This document shows, piece by piece, positions 15,185 through 24,236 of a DNA stretch of 64,000 nucleotides. Origin of the DNA: Lentisphaerota bacterium (lineage in GTDB: Bacteria > Verrucomicrobiota > Lentisphaeria > Victivallales > Victivallaceae); the NCBI GenBank assembly GCA_015061885.1, contig SUVS01000002.1, forward strand, positions 1 through 64,000. Reading direction: 5' to 3'. The notes beneath the pieces were generated by a model. That model had not been told where the DNA came from. It saw nothing but the letters and a program-made list of their open reading frames with translations, and did not search any database. The number at the start of each line of letters is the position of its first letter. Within the stretch, counting starts at the first letter, position 1. A program made the position numbers and the translations under genes.

Positions 15185-18094
15185 TCAATCAGGGTTTACT
15201 GTGTAGCACTCAAGCACCTGCACATTTTTTGTGCAATCTGTGCTGTGCTGACCCCACAGACAACTCTTGCGGATTTTATTATTGTCAGATGTTTGACACT
15301 GGATCGTCCGCCGGATGCGTGCCACCAGATAGGTTTCGCTGGTTATCATATCCACATTGGCATCCCATCTTCCGGCTGTTGCACTGTAAGACTGCAAGTT
15401 GCCGCTGTTATTGTAGCGATAGATCGTGCCGCCGAAATCTTTGATAGTCTGTGCTACGGCAAAAACGGTGTAATACTCGTACATTTCGCCGAAACGCACC
15501 AGCGGCACGATCTTGGCAACCAGCTCTTCGATCGCCGCATCGGTCGGATTGGTTCTTATCGGCGAATGAGTCGAATTCAATGCCCAGTCGGTTATAACAT
15601 TGACCACTTCGCTGTGGCGTACATAACGGTTGTAACACTCTGCGGTATTGGCAGTCGGGTTATCACCTCCGGCTTTATAGCACTTGTTGGCAAGCCAGAG
15701 CCGCAAATCCCGCTTGGCATTATCATCGAGCGTGGTCTTGGTCAAACCGGGCAGAGTGTTGTACTCCAAACCTTCAACCAGCGGAGCAAACGCCCCGGTC
15801 ATGTTCGCCGGGTGATTGACATTGAACCTGGGGGCATCGTTTACCGTACCGAACCGATAACGCTCCAATATCTTGGCATCCTGCAAATAAGTCAGTTTTT
15901 CCGGTGTTGCAGTGTTCAAATCCGGATCAGCCGGAGTGCTTCTCAAGTTAAAAGTCTGCCACGGCTTGCCGCGGTGGATCAAACCGAACTCAAAAATCGA
16001 CGCCATAGCTCCATTGCGGATATAAGCTCCGGAGATCTTTGCCGGATCTTCCTCCGGTTCCAGATCCTGCTCTTTGGTCAAATCGTCATTTTGGGGCTTG
16101 GAATTCTTATTTTTTCCTCCCAAAGCCAATTCAGTATGTTGAGTTACGGCGGCTTTGTCCTTGACAAAGTCTATTTCCCAATTATCTCCGGTTAAATTGC
16201 AACGGGGGTCATTGACCTGAAAGTCAGCATAAGCTGTAGATGTCATTGTAGAAGTACTGCCGGTGAATACCCAGGCATTGCGATGATCCGGCGTAAGCGG
16301 ATCATCCGTTTCCACTGTTCCGATAAAATTGCGTTCGCCATCCGGCACGGTCATACCTTTGACAAAATCAAGACCGTTGCCGGCTTTATCCAGCAATACA
16401 GCACGCTCAAATTTGAAGTCCTTGACTTTCAAATTAACATCTGCCGCCGGAGTAACACTTGTTGACATATCCCGTGTATCGCTGACGGCGGCAATTGAAC
16501 CACTGAAGGTAACATCAGCCGCCACAACAGCATAGCCGTTGGCAGATACAGTTATGTCGGTGTCGTCTCCGGTAGAGATTTCAATCTGATCCTTACTGAA
16601 AGTCTGAGAAATTTCCCCGCTGTTGTTGTCGCCGGTCGTAGCCGGTGCAAATACAGTTCCCGACGCAGTACCCCAGCGAACTTCACCTTTAAGTGCAAAA
16701 GACACATCTTTTATTACGATTTTACGGACATTGCTCAAATCTTCGGGATAAATATTTATCAGTTCCACATATATTTTACCCTTATGTGTAAAACTTAATT
16801 TCCGGGTAACGGACTGCATACCATCTGCCGCAGAACCCTTTTCTTCAGTATATTTACCGGTCAGCTCAAACGCCGGTACTATCTGGTTGATATACGGTGT
16901 TTTTTCGTTACCGGTGTAAGTCGGGTGTGTTGTTGTCGTATTCCAACTGGCTGCCGCCACATTCGAAGTCGGGATATTGTCCGCATCAATATAGTCCACA
17001 ATGTTGGCGGCAACCTGATTGGCTTGATCTCCGGTAATATCAAAGTTAGTGGTTATAAATGTTTCCCAGACAGAGTGTGTTGCCTCGGACGGAAAAATCT
17101 GCAAAGTTGTACCGGTTTTCTGACGGTCGGTTTCGTCGTAAGCTCTTGCCGGATACTCCTGGTCATCGCCGGTCAGGAAAAGCGTGGCAAACTCCCGGTA
17201 ATCTCCGGGAGTTGTGTTGCTGTTCATAACTCCACCCAGCGAACCGGAAAAGAAGTTTTTGACCGTATTGCCGGAGTTGATTATATCCAACTGGGCAAAA
17301 TTAAAGTTACCGTTGGCAGAATTTGTGGTATTGTTCACTGTTGAACTGTTTGAATACAATCCGGGGTTCCCCAACAATATATCCGGCGAAAGCCAGTTAG
17401 TTAGACGGCTCAAACGGCTCCTGCCGTCAGCGGTCAGAAATGCGTCCTGCGGCAGTTCGTCATAATACACGCCGTTGCGGTCATTGCCGGAACCGAACTG
17501 ACTTAAATTCAGCCCCAGATTTGGAATCACCACATAAGCCATTCTGCCGGTCAGATAATCATTACTGCCGCCGTCGTTTGAACGCTGATAGTAATATATC
17601 CATTCCGGATAGTACATATTTGGGGCCCCCGTTCCCTGCGGCAGCCAGTTGCTCCATTCCCAGTTATCTTCCACATTGCCGGAGGTATCAGGCCCGAAAT
17701 ACTTTTTCAGCAGCGGCTTCAATGCTTTGTAGGCATAACGGGGGTTACCGTTGCTGTCAGTAACCGATGCTGCCGGTTCACTGCCCGAGCGGTTCGGAGT
17801 ACCGATATTGCTTATGGAAACCAGCGGTGTCATGATATTGGCTTCCGACGAGCCGTTGCGGATAAAAAGCATATCATCAGTAGCATTCCGCAACTGTGCC
17901 AGTACACGCACCATGGCACTGCGGGCGAGCAGACGCGAACCGACATCATCGCGGTAACTGTATGCTATACGCTGTTCAAGTATGCCTGAAGCCAAAAAAC
18001 CGATCAGCATTATCAGCAGCAATGCCAGCATTGCCAATGCAAATATCAGAGCCACACCATCTTCGGACGGTCTTCTGCTGTAAAATCTTTTCAT
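15185..18094 (-). CDS. GspK-like minor pseudopilin, unusually long
   Basis: A 969-residue protein with a GspK/PilX-type N-terminus: a short basic leader, then DGVALIFALAMLALLLIMLI and a membrane-anchored helix ending in YRDDVGSRLLARSAMVRVL. It lacks the Glu5 found in major pseudopilins, which is normal for GspK. The family is usually about 300-350 residues, so the periplasmic part here is about three times longer and rich in Asn, Thr and Asp. It is the last gene of a G-H-I-J-K series and would form the tip of a pseudopilus. Confidence 0.75.
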   Translation of the reverse strand: MKRFYSRRPSEDGVALIFALAMLALLLIMLIGFLASGILEQRIAYSYRDDVGSRLLARSAMVRVLAQLRNATDDMLFIRNGSSEANIMTPLVSISNIGTPNRSGSEPAASVTDSNGNPRYAYKALKPLLKKYFGPDTSGNVEDNWEWSNWLPQGTGAPNMYYPEWIYYYQRSNDGGSNDYLTGRMAYVVIPNLGLNLSQFGSGNDRNGVYYDELPQDAFLTADGRSRLSRLTNWLSPDILLGNPGLYSNSSTVNNTTNSANGNFNFAQLDIINSGNTVKNFFSGSLGGVMNSNTTPGDYREFATLFLTGDDQEYPARAYDETDRQKTGTTLQIFPSEATHSVWETFITTNFDITGDQANQVAANIVDYIDADNIPTSNVAAASWNTTTTHPTYTGNEKTPYINQIVPAFELTGKYTEEKGSAADGMQSVTRKLSFTHKGKIYVELINIYPEDLSNVRKIVIKDVSFALKGEVRWGTASGTVFAPATTGDNNSGEISQTFSKDQIEISTGDDTDITVSANGYAVVAADVTFSGSIAAVSDTRDMSTSVTPAADVNLKVKDFKFERAVLLDKAGNGLDFVKGMTVPDGERNFIGTVETDDPLTPDHRNAWVFTGSTSTMTSTAYADFQVNDPRCNLTGDNWEIDFVKDKAAVTQHTELALGGKNKNSKPQNDDLTKEQDLEPEEDPAKISGAYIRNGAMASIFEFGLIHRGKPWQTFNLRSTPADPDLNTATPEKLTYLQDAKILERYRFGTVNDAPRFNVNHPANMTGAFAPLVEGLEYNTLPGLTKTTLDDNAKRDLRLWLANKCYKAGGDNPTANTAECYNRYVRHSEVVNVITDWALNSTHSPIRTNPTDAAIEELVAKIVPLVRFGEMYEYYTVFAVAQTIKDFGGTIYRYNNSGNLQSYSATAGRWDANVDMITSETYLVARIRRTIQCQTSDNNKIRKSCLWGQHSTDCTKNVQVLECYTVNPD

Positions 18095-18112
18095 TTATCC
18101 TGTCTCCTCTCC

Positions 18113-19048
18113 TCAAAAAGCCATGCGGTTTACCCAGTATGTTCTGGTAAATCTGCGGGAGTGTTTATTAAAATACGCTTCCCGTTCAGCCGCAGAAACA
18201 CTATTATCATTGACCATATCCCGGTATTCATTGAGTTTTTCCACCGGCATCATGGTCAGAGTCAGCCGCAAAACATCCACATTGCTCATACCGTCATTGG
18301 AAGTAGTACTGACTGCGGAAAATGTCCGGCTGGAAGAATTGTAACTGTAAGGATCAAGCCGGAATTCAATTATTCCGTCAGCCATCTGAACCGCAGTTGC
18401 CGTATTGTACGACGGCATGGCTCCTTCGTAAAAGTTTTGCAGACTCCGCCCGCCGGAGAGATAGTGACTGCCGCTTTCCAGACCGGTACTGTTGACATTT
18501 TCATTGACATATCCGCGTACCAGCACACCGTTATTGGCTCCCGGTATATTATTACTGCTGTTGAAAGGGGCATTGCCGCTTAATGCCGGAGGATAGAATA
18601 CATACACCACTTTGCAGATATTGGAATGATCCAAATTCATACTATCGGTTGTGCTGACACTGCCGGCAGTGCCGCTTTGAGCGATCTGCATATCGGTCCG
18701 CGTAACCATGCCGATACACCAGCCGAATGTGGCGTTACTGCCGTAAAACGGATTACGCATCCAAGTATATGTTACATTGTTCAAATGCGATGAATAAAGC
18801 GGTATGGCAACTTCGCTGGTGGTCGTTGCCTGCGACACGGAGCGTCTGTAAAGCATATTGGATATATCGCTGTTGAGCTGTGCCATGATCATCTTGGCAT
18901 CGTTGTAAACTTCGGATTGCTCCGCTGAATACTTCCAGTAATCAGTGGTCAGCACCAGTGTCCGCAACAGCACGACCGCCAAGATCACCAGCAACCCGAC
19001 TGAAATCAGCAATTCAAAGAGTGTAAAGTTTTTTCTTTGCATTTTCAT
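18113..19048 (-). CDS. GspJ-like minor pseudopilin
   Basis: A 311-residue prepilin-type protein. The leader MKMQRKN precedes the cleavage site and helix FTLFELLISVGLLVILAVVL with Glu5, and the helix continues into YWKYSAEQSEVYNDAKMIM, as in GspJ/PulJ. The C-terminal domain is larger than usual. GGTG lies a few bases upstream of ATG 19048. It sits between the GspI-like and GspK-like genes with 18-21 bp gaps. Confidence 0.75.
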   Translation of the reverse strand: MKMQRKNFTLFELLISVGLLVILAVVLLRTLVLTTDYWKYSAEQSEVYNDAKMIMAQLNSDISNMLYRRSVSQATTTSEVAIPLYSSHLNNVTYTWMRNPFYGSNATFGWCIGMVTRTDMQIAQSGTAGSVSTTDSMNLDHSNICKVVYVFYPPALSGNAPFNSSNNIPGANNGVLVRGYVNENVNSTGLESGSHYLSGGRSLQNFYEGAMPSYNTATAVQMADGIIEFRLDPYSYNSSSRTFSAVSTTSNDGMSNVDVLRLTLTMMPVEKLNEYRDMVNDNSVSAAEREAYFNKHSRRFTRTYWVNRMAF

Positions 19049-19069
19049 AATTCACCACTCTTCCGTTTA

Positions 19070-19765
19070 TCAGTTGACATCAAAACTGTAATATGTTTTA
19101 CTGCGGGCGGCATACTCTTTGGATAATGGGTAACTCAACTCCATATGCACTGTCCGGATATTGATATTGTTATTTACAGTGTAATTACTCTGACTGCCGG
19201 GGTCGCAGTTGCAATCGGTTCCGGCGGCATGGCTGCCGGAGTTGTGATTGTTCAACGCCATATATCTGACCGGAGTCGTATCGCTCCATACCCGCAGTGC
19301 CCCGGAAAATACTACATTGGTTTCCGGCTCGCCGTCAACAATTTCTGTATTGCCGATAACGATCACATACACCCCGTCGCTGGGGGTGTAACGGTAAACT
19401 CCGTGAATACCGGTAGCCTGAAAATTGTTCGGCACACTGGAAACTTCATTGGGGGGAAGCCCGCCGGAAGAAGGCTGACTGCCGGCAATAAGCCGCATAT
19501 AATTATCGACAATATTGCTGTTGTCAAGTACACTGTCAGCCGCTCGCGATGTCGGTACATGACTTGTCTGGTTATTGATGCTTGCCTGCTGCAGATACTG
19601 CCCGGTCTGCTCCATGACTTCTGAAGCATAACTCAATGTGGCAGTGTTGCGTGCCGCACTCAAACCTTTGGGAAGCATACCGAGAATAAGTGCCACACCA
19701 AAGGTTATCACTGCAACTGTCAGGATAATTTCAATCAAATTGAAATGATAAACTCTGATTTTCAT
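19070..19765 (-). CDS. GspI-like minor pseudopilin
   Basis: A 231-residue prepilin-type protein with leader MKIRVYH and helix FNLIEIILTVAVITFGVALI, which carries Glu5. The following LGMLPKGLSAARNTATLSY resembles GspI/PilV. It lies between the GspH-like and GspJ-like genes in an apparent operon. It would belong to the tip complex of a pseudopilus. Confidence 0.7.
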   Translation of the reverse strand: MKIRVYHFNLIEIILTVAVITFGVALILGMLPKGLSAARNTATLSYASEVMEQTGQYLQQASINNQTSHVPTSRAADSVLDNSNIVDNYMRLIAGSQPSSGGLPPNEVSSVPNNFQATGIHGVYRYTPSDGVYVIVIGNTEIVDGEPETNVVFSGALRVWSDTTPVRYMALNNHNSGSHAAGTDCNCDPGSQSNYTVNNNINIRTVHMELSYPLSKEYAARSKTYYSFDVN

Positions 19766-19791
19766 AAATACTACTTCCTTTATCAGTTTGG

Positions 19792-20436
19792 TTAATTCTC
19801 AATAAACTTTGAAGTTATCCTGCCGGTGTACGGATTGACCGATATTATATAATACGGGGAGTCTGCCGTAATTGAATTCTGCTGTGTACTCCCGGCAACC
19901 ACACTTATTCCGAAACCTCCATTGTACACGGAAAGATTCCGCTGATAGACCACCCGTCCCATCCGGTCAAAAACAATACATGCCGTAGTATCCGGTGCCC
20001 GTGTGGCAGAATTGTAGAGATTGTTGAAGCTGCCTGGAAAATCAAAGGTTATGCCGACCGGCATCCGGTGCCAATCTTCAAAATCCATATATCCGGTACG
20101 GGTACCGTTGCTTTCGCAATAATAAATTCGTGCCGCCGCGGCGTTGGGATAGGGATTCGGATCATTGCTTGCACTGTCAGATGCCAACTCCGTTGAAGGC
20201 GACGAACTGCCGTTGGTGGAAAGCAGGATCCCTACATTGGTACGCTCGGCAATGGCCTTGGAGCGTGCCAGATTCAGCAACGCACTCAACTCCCGTGCCG
20301 CATTGCGGGTTTTTGCCTGACTGCCGGTACCGACCCAGGCGGCGATCGCCATGGAAAGGATTATCATAAACACGGCTATGACCATCATCATTTCAACGAT
20401 GGTATAGTGCATCCTGTTGATTGGATTCTTATTCAT
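19792..20436 (-). CDS. GspH/FimT-like minor pseudopilin
   Basis: A 214-residue prepilin-type protein: leader MNKNPINRMH, then YTIVEMMMVIAVFMIILSMA with Glu5, then ARELSALLNLARSKAIAERT, the arrangement typical of GspH/FimT. A conserved C-terminal end (ISVNPYTGRI) matches the family's strand before the stop. AAGGA is seven bases upstream of the start. Confidence 0.75.
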   Translation of the reverse strand: MNKNPINRMHYTIVEMMMVIAVFMIILSMAIAAWVGTGSQAKTRNAARELSALLNLARSKAIAERTNVGILLSTNGSSSPSTELASDSASNDPNPYPNAAAARIYYCESNGTRTGYMDFEDWHRMPVGITFDFPGSFNNLYNSATRAPDTTACIVFDRMGRVVYQRNLSVYNGGFGISVVAGSTQQNSITADSPYYIISVNPYTGRITSKFIEN

Positions 20437-20451
20437 GGTTATATCCTTCTG

Positions 20452-21039
20452 TTACTGGGCAAGGGGTTCAAGCTCGCCGTAATTTTCTATATCGCCGTTT
20501 GAATCTTCTATGGAACACAGGTAAAAACCGGACTTTAAATTATGGTTTCTGTCGCCGACCGGCAGATAGATTATATCGTCATCACCGCCCCATTCACCAT
20601 TTTTGCCCATGCTCATAATGGCAAAACTGTTGGTGTTGCCGTACGGGAAAACATAATAAAGTGCATGGTAATTCCCCGGCGGTTTGGGCCCGAAGTCATC
20701 GTACAGTGTTACCGTGTTGGAGCGTTCATAACTGTACGGGGCTCCCGCCTGAAGCAGATCGGCAGCGAGTTTGGCGATCGCCGGATCGGAACTGTTGGCG
20801 GCAAAACGCAAATACCCGCCAGTGCCGCTATTCCAGCTTTGTACCGGATAAGTATTATTTTCCAGCATGTATCTATCCAGTGCCAGATGTGCCGCCTTCA
20901 TGGTCGCTACGGTGTTTTTGCTTGACCAACTGCGGTACACGCCGTTATAAGCTACTACGATCAGTGCCGCTATCAGGCAGATCATGCCGGTTACCATCAA
21001 TATTTCTACAAGTGTAAAACGCTTAATTTGCTTTTTCAT
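20452..21039 (-). CDS. GspG-like major pseudopilin
   Basis: A 195-residue prepilin-type protein, first of the G-H-I-J-K series. Leader MKKQIKR and helix FTLVEILMVTGMICLIAALI carry Glu5. The C-terminal part has the GspG-like pattern (LALDRYMLENNTYP, then MGKNGEWGGDDDIIYL), where acidic residues near the end bind calcium in known GspG proteins. ATG 21039 with GGGAG upstream is preferred to an in-frame ATG at 21069. No secretin, ATPase or assembly-platform gene lies nearby. Confidence 0.78.
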   Translation of the reverse strand: MKKQIKRFTLVEILMVTGMICLIAALIVVAYNGVYRSWSSKNTVATMKAAHLALDRYMLENNTYPVQSWNSGTGGYLRFAANSSDPAIAKLAADLLQAGAPYSYERSNTVTLYDDFGPKPPGNYHALYYVFPYGNTNSFAIMSMGKNGEWGGDDDIIYLPVGDRNHNLKSGFYLCSIEDSNGDIENYGELEPLAQ

Positions 21040-21252
21040 GCGTTTCTCCCATCGCTTAAAGTCTATCACTCCAACCTAATGTAAACTGCATTTTTTCTGC
21101 TGTCAAACCTCAAAAGCGTAATTTTGGTACTTTTTTTTAAAAAAAATGCTTTTTACAGCTTTAAAATTGCTTTTTTTACCTTGAATATACTTTTTTTGGT
21201 GTTACTTTATTGTGGAAATTGCAATCTTAACCGCTGTAAAGGAGTTGATTTT

Positions 21253-21585
21253 ATGAAACAATATTACAAACTTGATTTCTATGTACCCGCCACTCAAGCC
21301 GCCACTGTCCGCAACGCTGTTCTCGAAGCCGGTGCCGGGCGGCTTGGTCATTACACTCATTGCTCGTGGGAAACTGCCGGACGGGGTCAGAGAATGGTTC
21401 CCGGAGTTTTCGGCAATCCCGGCAGTGTACTTGCCGCCGATGAAGTCAAGATCGAAGTCATCGTAGCCGATGATCTCCTGCAAAGTGCCGTTGATGCTTT
21501 GCTTGCCAAGCATCCCGCCGAACAGCCGGTGTTCTGCTATTACCCGGTCGGAATCGGTTTTCCGCCGGATGACGATGCTGAATAA
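21253..21585 (+). CDS. Standalone YqfO/NIF3-insert domain protein (CutA-like fold)
   Basis: A 110-residue protein resembling the PII/CutA-like domain inserted in YqfO-type NIF3 proteins, here encoded alone. The conserved features are YKLDFYVPATQAATVRNAVL, GAGRLGHYTHCSWETAGRGQ and HPAEQPVFCYYPV. The fold usually forms trimers; the ligand is unknown. GGAG lies eight bases upstream of ATG 21253; an in-frame start at 21124 would put an unlikely hydrophobic extension in front. It opens a plus-strand group with an M50 protease and xseA. Confidence 0.8.
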   Translation: MKQYYKLDFYVPATQAATVRNAVLEAGAGRLGHYTHCSWETAGRGQRMVPGVFGNPGSVLAADEVKIEVIVADDLLQSAVDALLAKHPAEQPVFCYYPVGIGFPPDDDAE

Positions 21586-21599
21586 GGTCTTGAGCAGCA

Positions 21600-22220
21600 A
21601 TGAATTTATTTATTACAAATATATATAAAAACCCTCTGCTCTTTTTTTCGGTGATAATCGCCGTGGGTTTTTCGGTCTGTGTGCATGAGTTCTGCCACGC
21701 CTGGATGGCGAAAAAGTGCGGCGATACTACCGCCGCCGATGCCGGACACCTTACACTGAACCCGCTCAAGCAAATGGGCGTTATCAGTATAATCATGCTG
21801 TTGATTTTAGGTTTCTGCTGGGGAGCAGTGCCGGTGAATCCAACTGTTTTAAGCAAACGCCAACGCATTGCTGTATCGCTTGCCGGACCGGGGGCTAATC
21901 TGGGGTTGTTCCTCTGCGGTGTGATCGCTTTTCTGATCGCCGGAAAACTTGATCTGGATTTTGTTCTGCCGTTTACACTGATTTTTGCCCAGCTCAATTT
22001 AGTCTTGTTCTGCATAAACATTGCTCCGGTGCCGGGGTTTGACGGCGGAAGCGTGATCGCCGAACTCCTGCCCATGCACAAAGTCTATTCTTCGGAAGTG
22101 GGCAAAGGTTTTATGATCGGCATGGTTTTACTGCTCTTTTATTCGGTCGATTACATCTTTTTGTGGTCAAATAAAATAACCGTGGAAGTTTTAAGATTTT
22201 TCTGGAGCATTATCGCATGA
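21600..22220 (+). CDS. Site-2 protease (M50) family membrane metalloprotease
   Basis: A 206-residue intramembrane zinc protease-like protein with about five hydrophobic segments. The zinc motif is HEFCH (VCVHEFCHAWMAKK, about 25-38), and the second metal-site segment is NIAPVPGFDGG (about 140-150), as in compact M50B proteases. These cut membrane-embedded substrates. The short form lacks PDZ and CBS domains. It overlaps xseA by four bases (ATGA). The substrate is unknown; no obvious partner lies adjacent. Confidence 0.85.
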   Translation: MNLFITNIYKNPLLFFSVIIAVGFSVCVHEFCHAWMAKKCGDTTAADAGHLTLNPLKQMGVISIIMLLILGFCWGAVPVNPTVLSKRQRIAVSLAGPGANLGLFLCGVIAFLIAGKLDLDFVLPFTLIFAQLNLVLFCINIAPVPGFDGGSVIAELLPMHKVYSSEVGKGFMIGMVLLLFYSVDYIFLWSNKITVEVLRFFWSIIA

Positions 22221-23410
22221 ACCGCAATGAACCCATCTGGAGCATTACCGAAGTCAACGCCGCCGTGCGGGAGCTGGTGGAAAACAGCCTGATGCCTTTC
22301 TGGCTCGGCGGCGAAATCGGCACGATGAATATTTACAGTTCCGGGCATGTTTATTTAACGCTCAAAGATAAAAACTGTCAGCTCAAATGTACCTTTTTCA
22401 ACGGTGCAAACCTCGCCCGCAGAATGAATTTAGCTATCGGTATGCAGATCGAAGCATACGGTAAACTTTCGGTTTACGCCCAGCGCGGCGAATACCAGTT
22501 CAACATAAAAAATCTGCGTATTGCCGGGGCCGGAACCCTTCAGCATCAGTTTGAAGAAATCAAAAACCGCCTCGCCGCCGAAGGTCTGTTCGAGCAATCA
22601 CGCAAACTGCCGCTGCCGAAAATGCCCCGCACTGTGGGCGTTATAACCAGTGCCGACGGAGCTGCGATCCGCGATTTTGTCAATATAATCAGCCGCCGGG
22701 CTCCTTATGTACATGTAAAAATATACCCGAGTCAGGTACAGGGCAACGGCTGTGATGAGTTTGTCATGCGGGGCATAGAGTTTTTCAACCGCCCCGGCAA
22801 TGAGCCGGATGTGCTGGTGATAACCCGCGGCGGCGGCTCCATGGAAGATTTGTGGGGGTTCAACTCCGAAGCCCTCGCCCGGAGCATCGCCGCCAGCCGG
22901 GTGCCGGTAGTCAGTGCCATCGGGCATGAAGTGGATTTTACCATTGCCGACTTTGTTGCCAGCTTGCGGGCTCCCACGCCCAGTGCGGCGGCGGAATTGA
23001 TCGCTCCGGAACTTGGTGTCATACAAGACGGTCTTGACCGCAAATTTCAGCAGCTCTGCCGCCGCTGGGAATATATTTACCTCAAGCAGAGCCGCCATAT
23101 TGAAGAAATCGCCGGGCATAAGATGTTTCATAATCCGGAATATATTCTGCAAAATAAATTTCAGAAACTTGACGATATATCCATGCAACTCGAACACGCA
23201 TGGCACAATTATATATTGCGTACCGAAAAACGCCTCGATGCCGTTCAAGCCAAAATCGACACCATGGATCCGATGAATGTCCTGAAACGGGGTTTTGCCA
23301 TGATCTTCAAAGCCGACAACACCGTTGCCGATGTCAAAAGCAAACTCACCCGCGGCGAAAGGGTTCAGGCTCATCTGGCAGATGGCAAAGTCGATATGAT
23401 CGTGGAGTGA
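22217..23410 (+). CDS. xseA: Exodeoxyribonuclease VII large subunit
   Basis: A 397-residue large subunit of exonuclease VII, which degrades single-stranded DNA from both ends. The N-terminal OB fold is clear (ITEVNAAVRELVE, then LGGEIGTMNIYSSGHVYLTLKD), followed by the catalytic domain (VGVITSADGAAIRDF, then RGGGSMEDLWGFNSEALARS and SAIGHEVDFTIADF). The C-terminal coiled coil precedes PMNVLKRGFAMI. The small subunit gene xseB is not next to it and was not found in the window. Confidence 0.93.
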   Translation: MNRNEPIWSITEVNAAVRELVENSLMPFWLGGEIGTMNIYSSGHVYLTLKDKNCQLKCTFFNGANLARRMNLAIGMQIEAYGKLSVYAQRGEYQFNIKNLRIAGAGTLQHQFEEIKNRLAAEGLFEQSRKLPLPKMPRTVGVITSADGAAIRDFVNIISRRAPYVHVKIYPSQVQGNGCDEFVMRGIEFFNRPGNEPDVLVITRGGGSMEDLWGFNSEALARSIAASRVPVVSAIGHEVDFTIADFVASLRAPTPSAAAELIAPELGVIQDGLDRKFQQLCRRWEYIYLKQSRHIEEIAGHKMFHNPEYILQNKFQKLDDISMQLEHAWHNYILRTEKRLDAVQAKIDTMDPMNVLKRGFAMIFKADNTVADVKSKLTRGERVQAHLADGKVDMIVE

Positions 23411-23416
23411 ATTTTC

Positions 23417-24157
23417 ATGCGGCTGCTGGTGTATAATATAGCCTACGGAACCGGTTCGCCGGGCAGCAAGTGGCAGTTGATCGCCGGAGCCGCCAGTTAT
23501 TTGCGGACTTCCGACCGCTATTTCAACGCCATAGTCCATCTGGTACGGCATTATTCACCGGATGCGGCGGGTTTTCTGGAAACCGATAACGGCAGTATGC
23601 GTACCGGTGGAAAAAGTCAGGTCGCCGAACTTGCAAAGCTGCTTCAAAGTCCGCTCAACGGCAGATTTTACACCAAATACGCCCCCGGTTCATATTTATC
23701 CAAACTGCCATACTGCCGTCATCAGACCAATGCCTTATTTATCCGTAACGGAGCCGCACAGCGTGAAGAAGCAGATTTTATGCCCTGCGGAGCCAAACGG
23801 CTGATACTTAAAAGCGTATATAACAATATAAATATAATGCTGGTGCATCTGGCATTGACCGCCGCAGTCCGCAAAAAACAGCTTGAATATCTGGCAAATC
23901 AAATCCAACCGGGAGAAAAGTACATTATTTGCGGCGATTTCAACACCTTCAGCGGCAATAAAGAATTGACCCGTTTTCTGCGGAAAACCCGCCTCCGTAC
24001 CGCCAATAAATCACATCAGAACACCTATCCGGCACGCAATCCGGCAAAGGAACTGGACTATATATTGTATTCGCCGGAATTACAACTTAAAGATTTCAGG
24101 GTGATAAAATTTCCCGGCAGTGACCATCTGCCGCTGTTCGCCGAGTTTGAAGAATAA
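23417..24157 (+). CDS. Endonuclease/exonuclease/phosphatase (EEP) family protein
   Basis: A 246-residue cytosolic EEP-superfamily protein, a fold shared by nucleases, phosphodiesterases and lipid phosphatases. Motifs are LLVYNIAYGTG, GFLETDNG (metal-binding Glu), HLALTAAVRKKQLE, ICGDFNTF and the closing SDHLPLFA with catalytic His. There is no signal peptide. It begins six bases after xseA, so it is co-transcribed. The substrate is not predictable. A secreted relative lies at 55178. Confidence 0.8.
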   Translation: MRLLVYNIAYGTGSPGSKWQLIAGAASYLRTSDRYFNAIVHLVRHYSPDAAGFLETDNGSMRTGGKSQVAELAKLLQSPLNGRFYTKYAPGSYLSKLPYCRHQTNALFIRNGAAQREEADFMPCGAKRLILKSVYNNINIMLVHLALTAAVRKKQLEYLANQIQPGEKYIICGDFNTFSGNKELTRFLRKTRLRTANKSHQNTYPARNPAKELDYILYSPELQLKDFRVIKFPGSDHLPLFAEFEE

Positions 24158-24236
24158 GTCCACCGCATACGGTTCGTCTTCGTTATCCTACGCCGAGGCA
24201 AGCGGGCGGCATACAGGTGTACCATACCGGGTTCTT

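Noticed and set aside
23411-24236. xseB downstream of xseA
   Set aside because: The next gene is an EEP-family protein of 246 residues; no frame of about 70-80 residues with the small-subunit pattern was seen.
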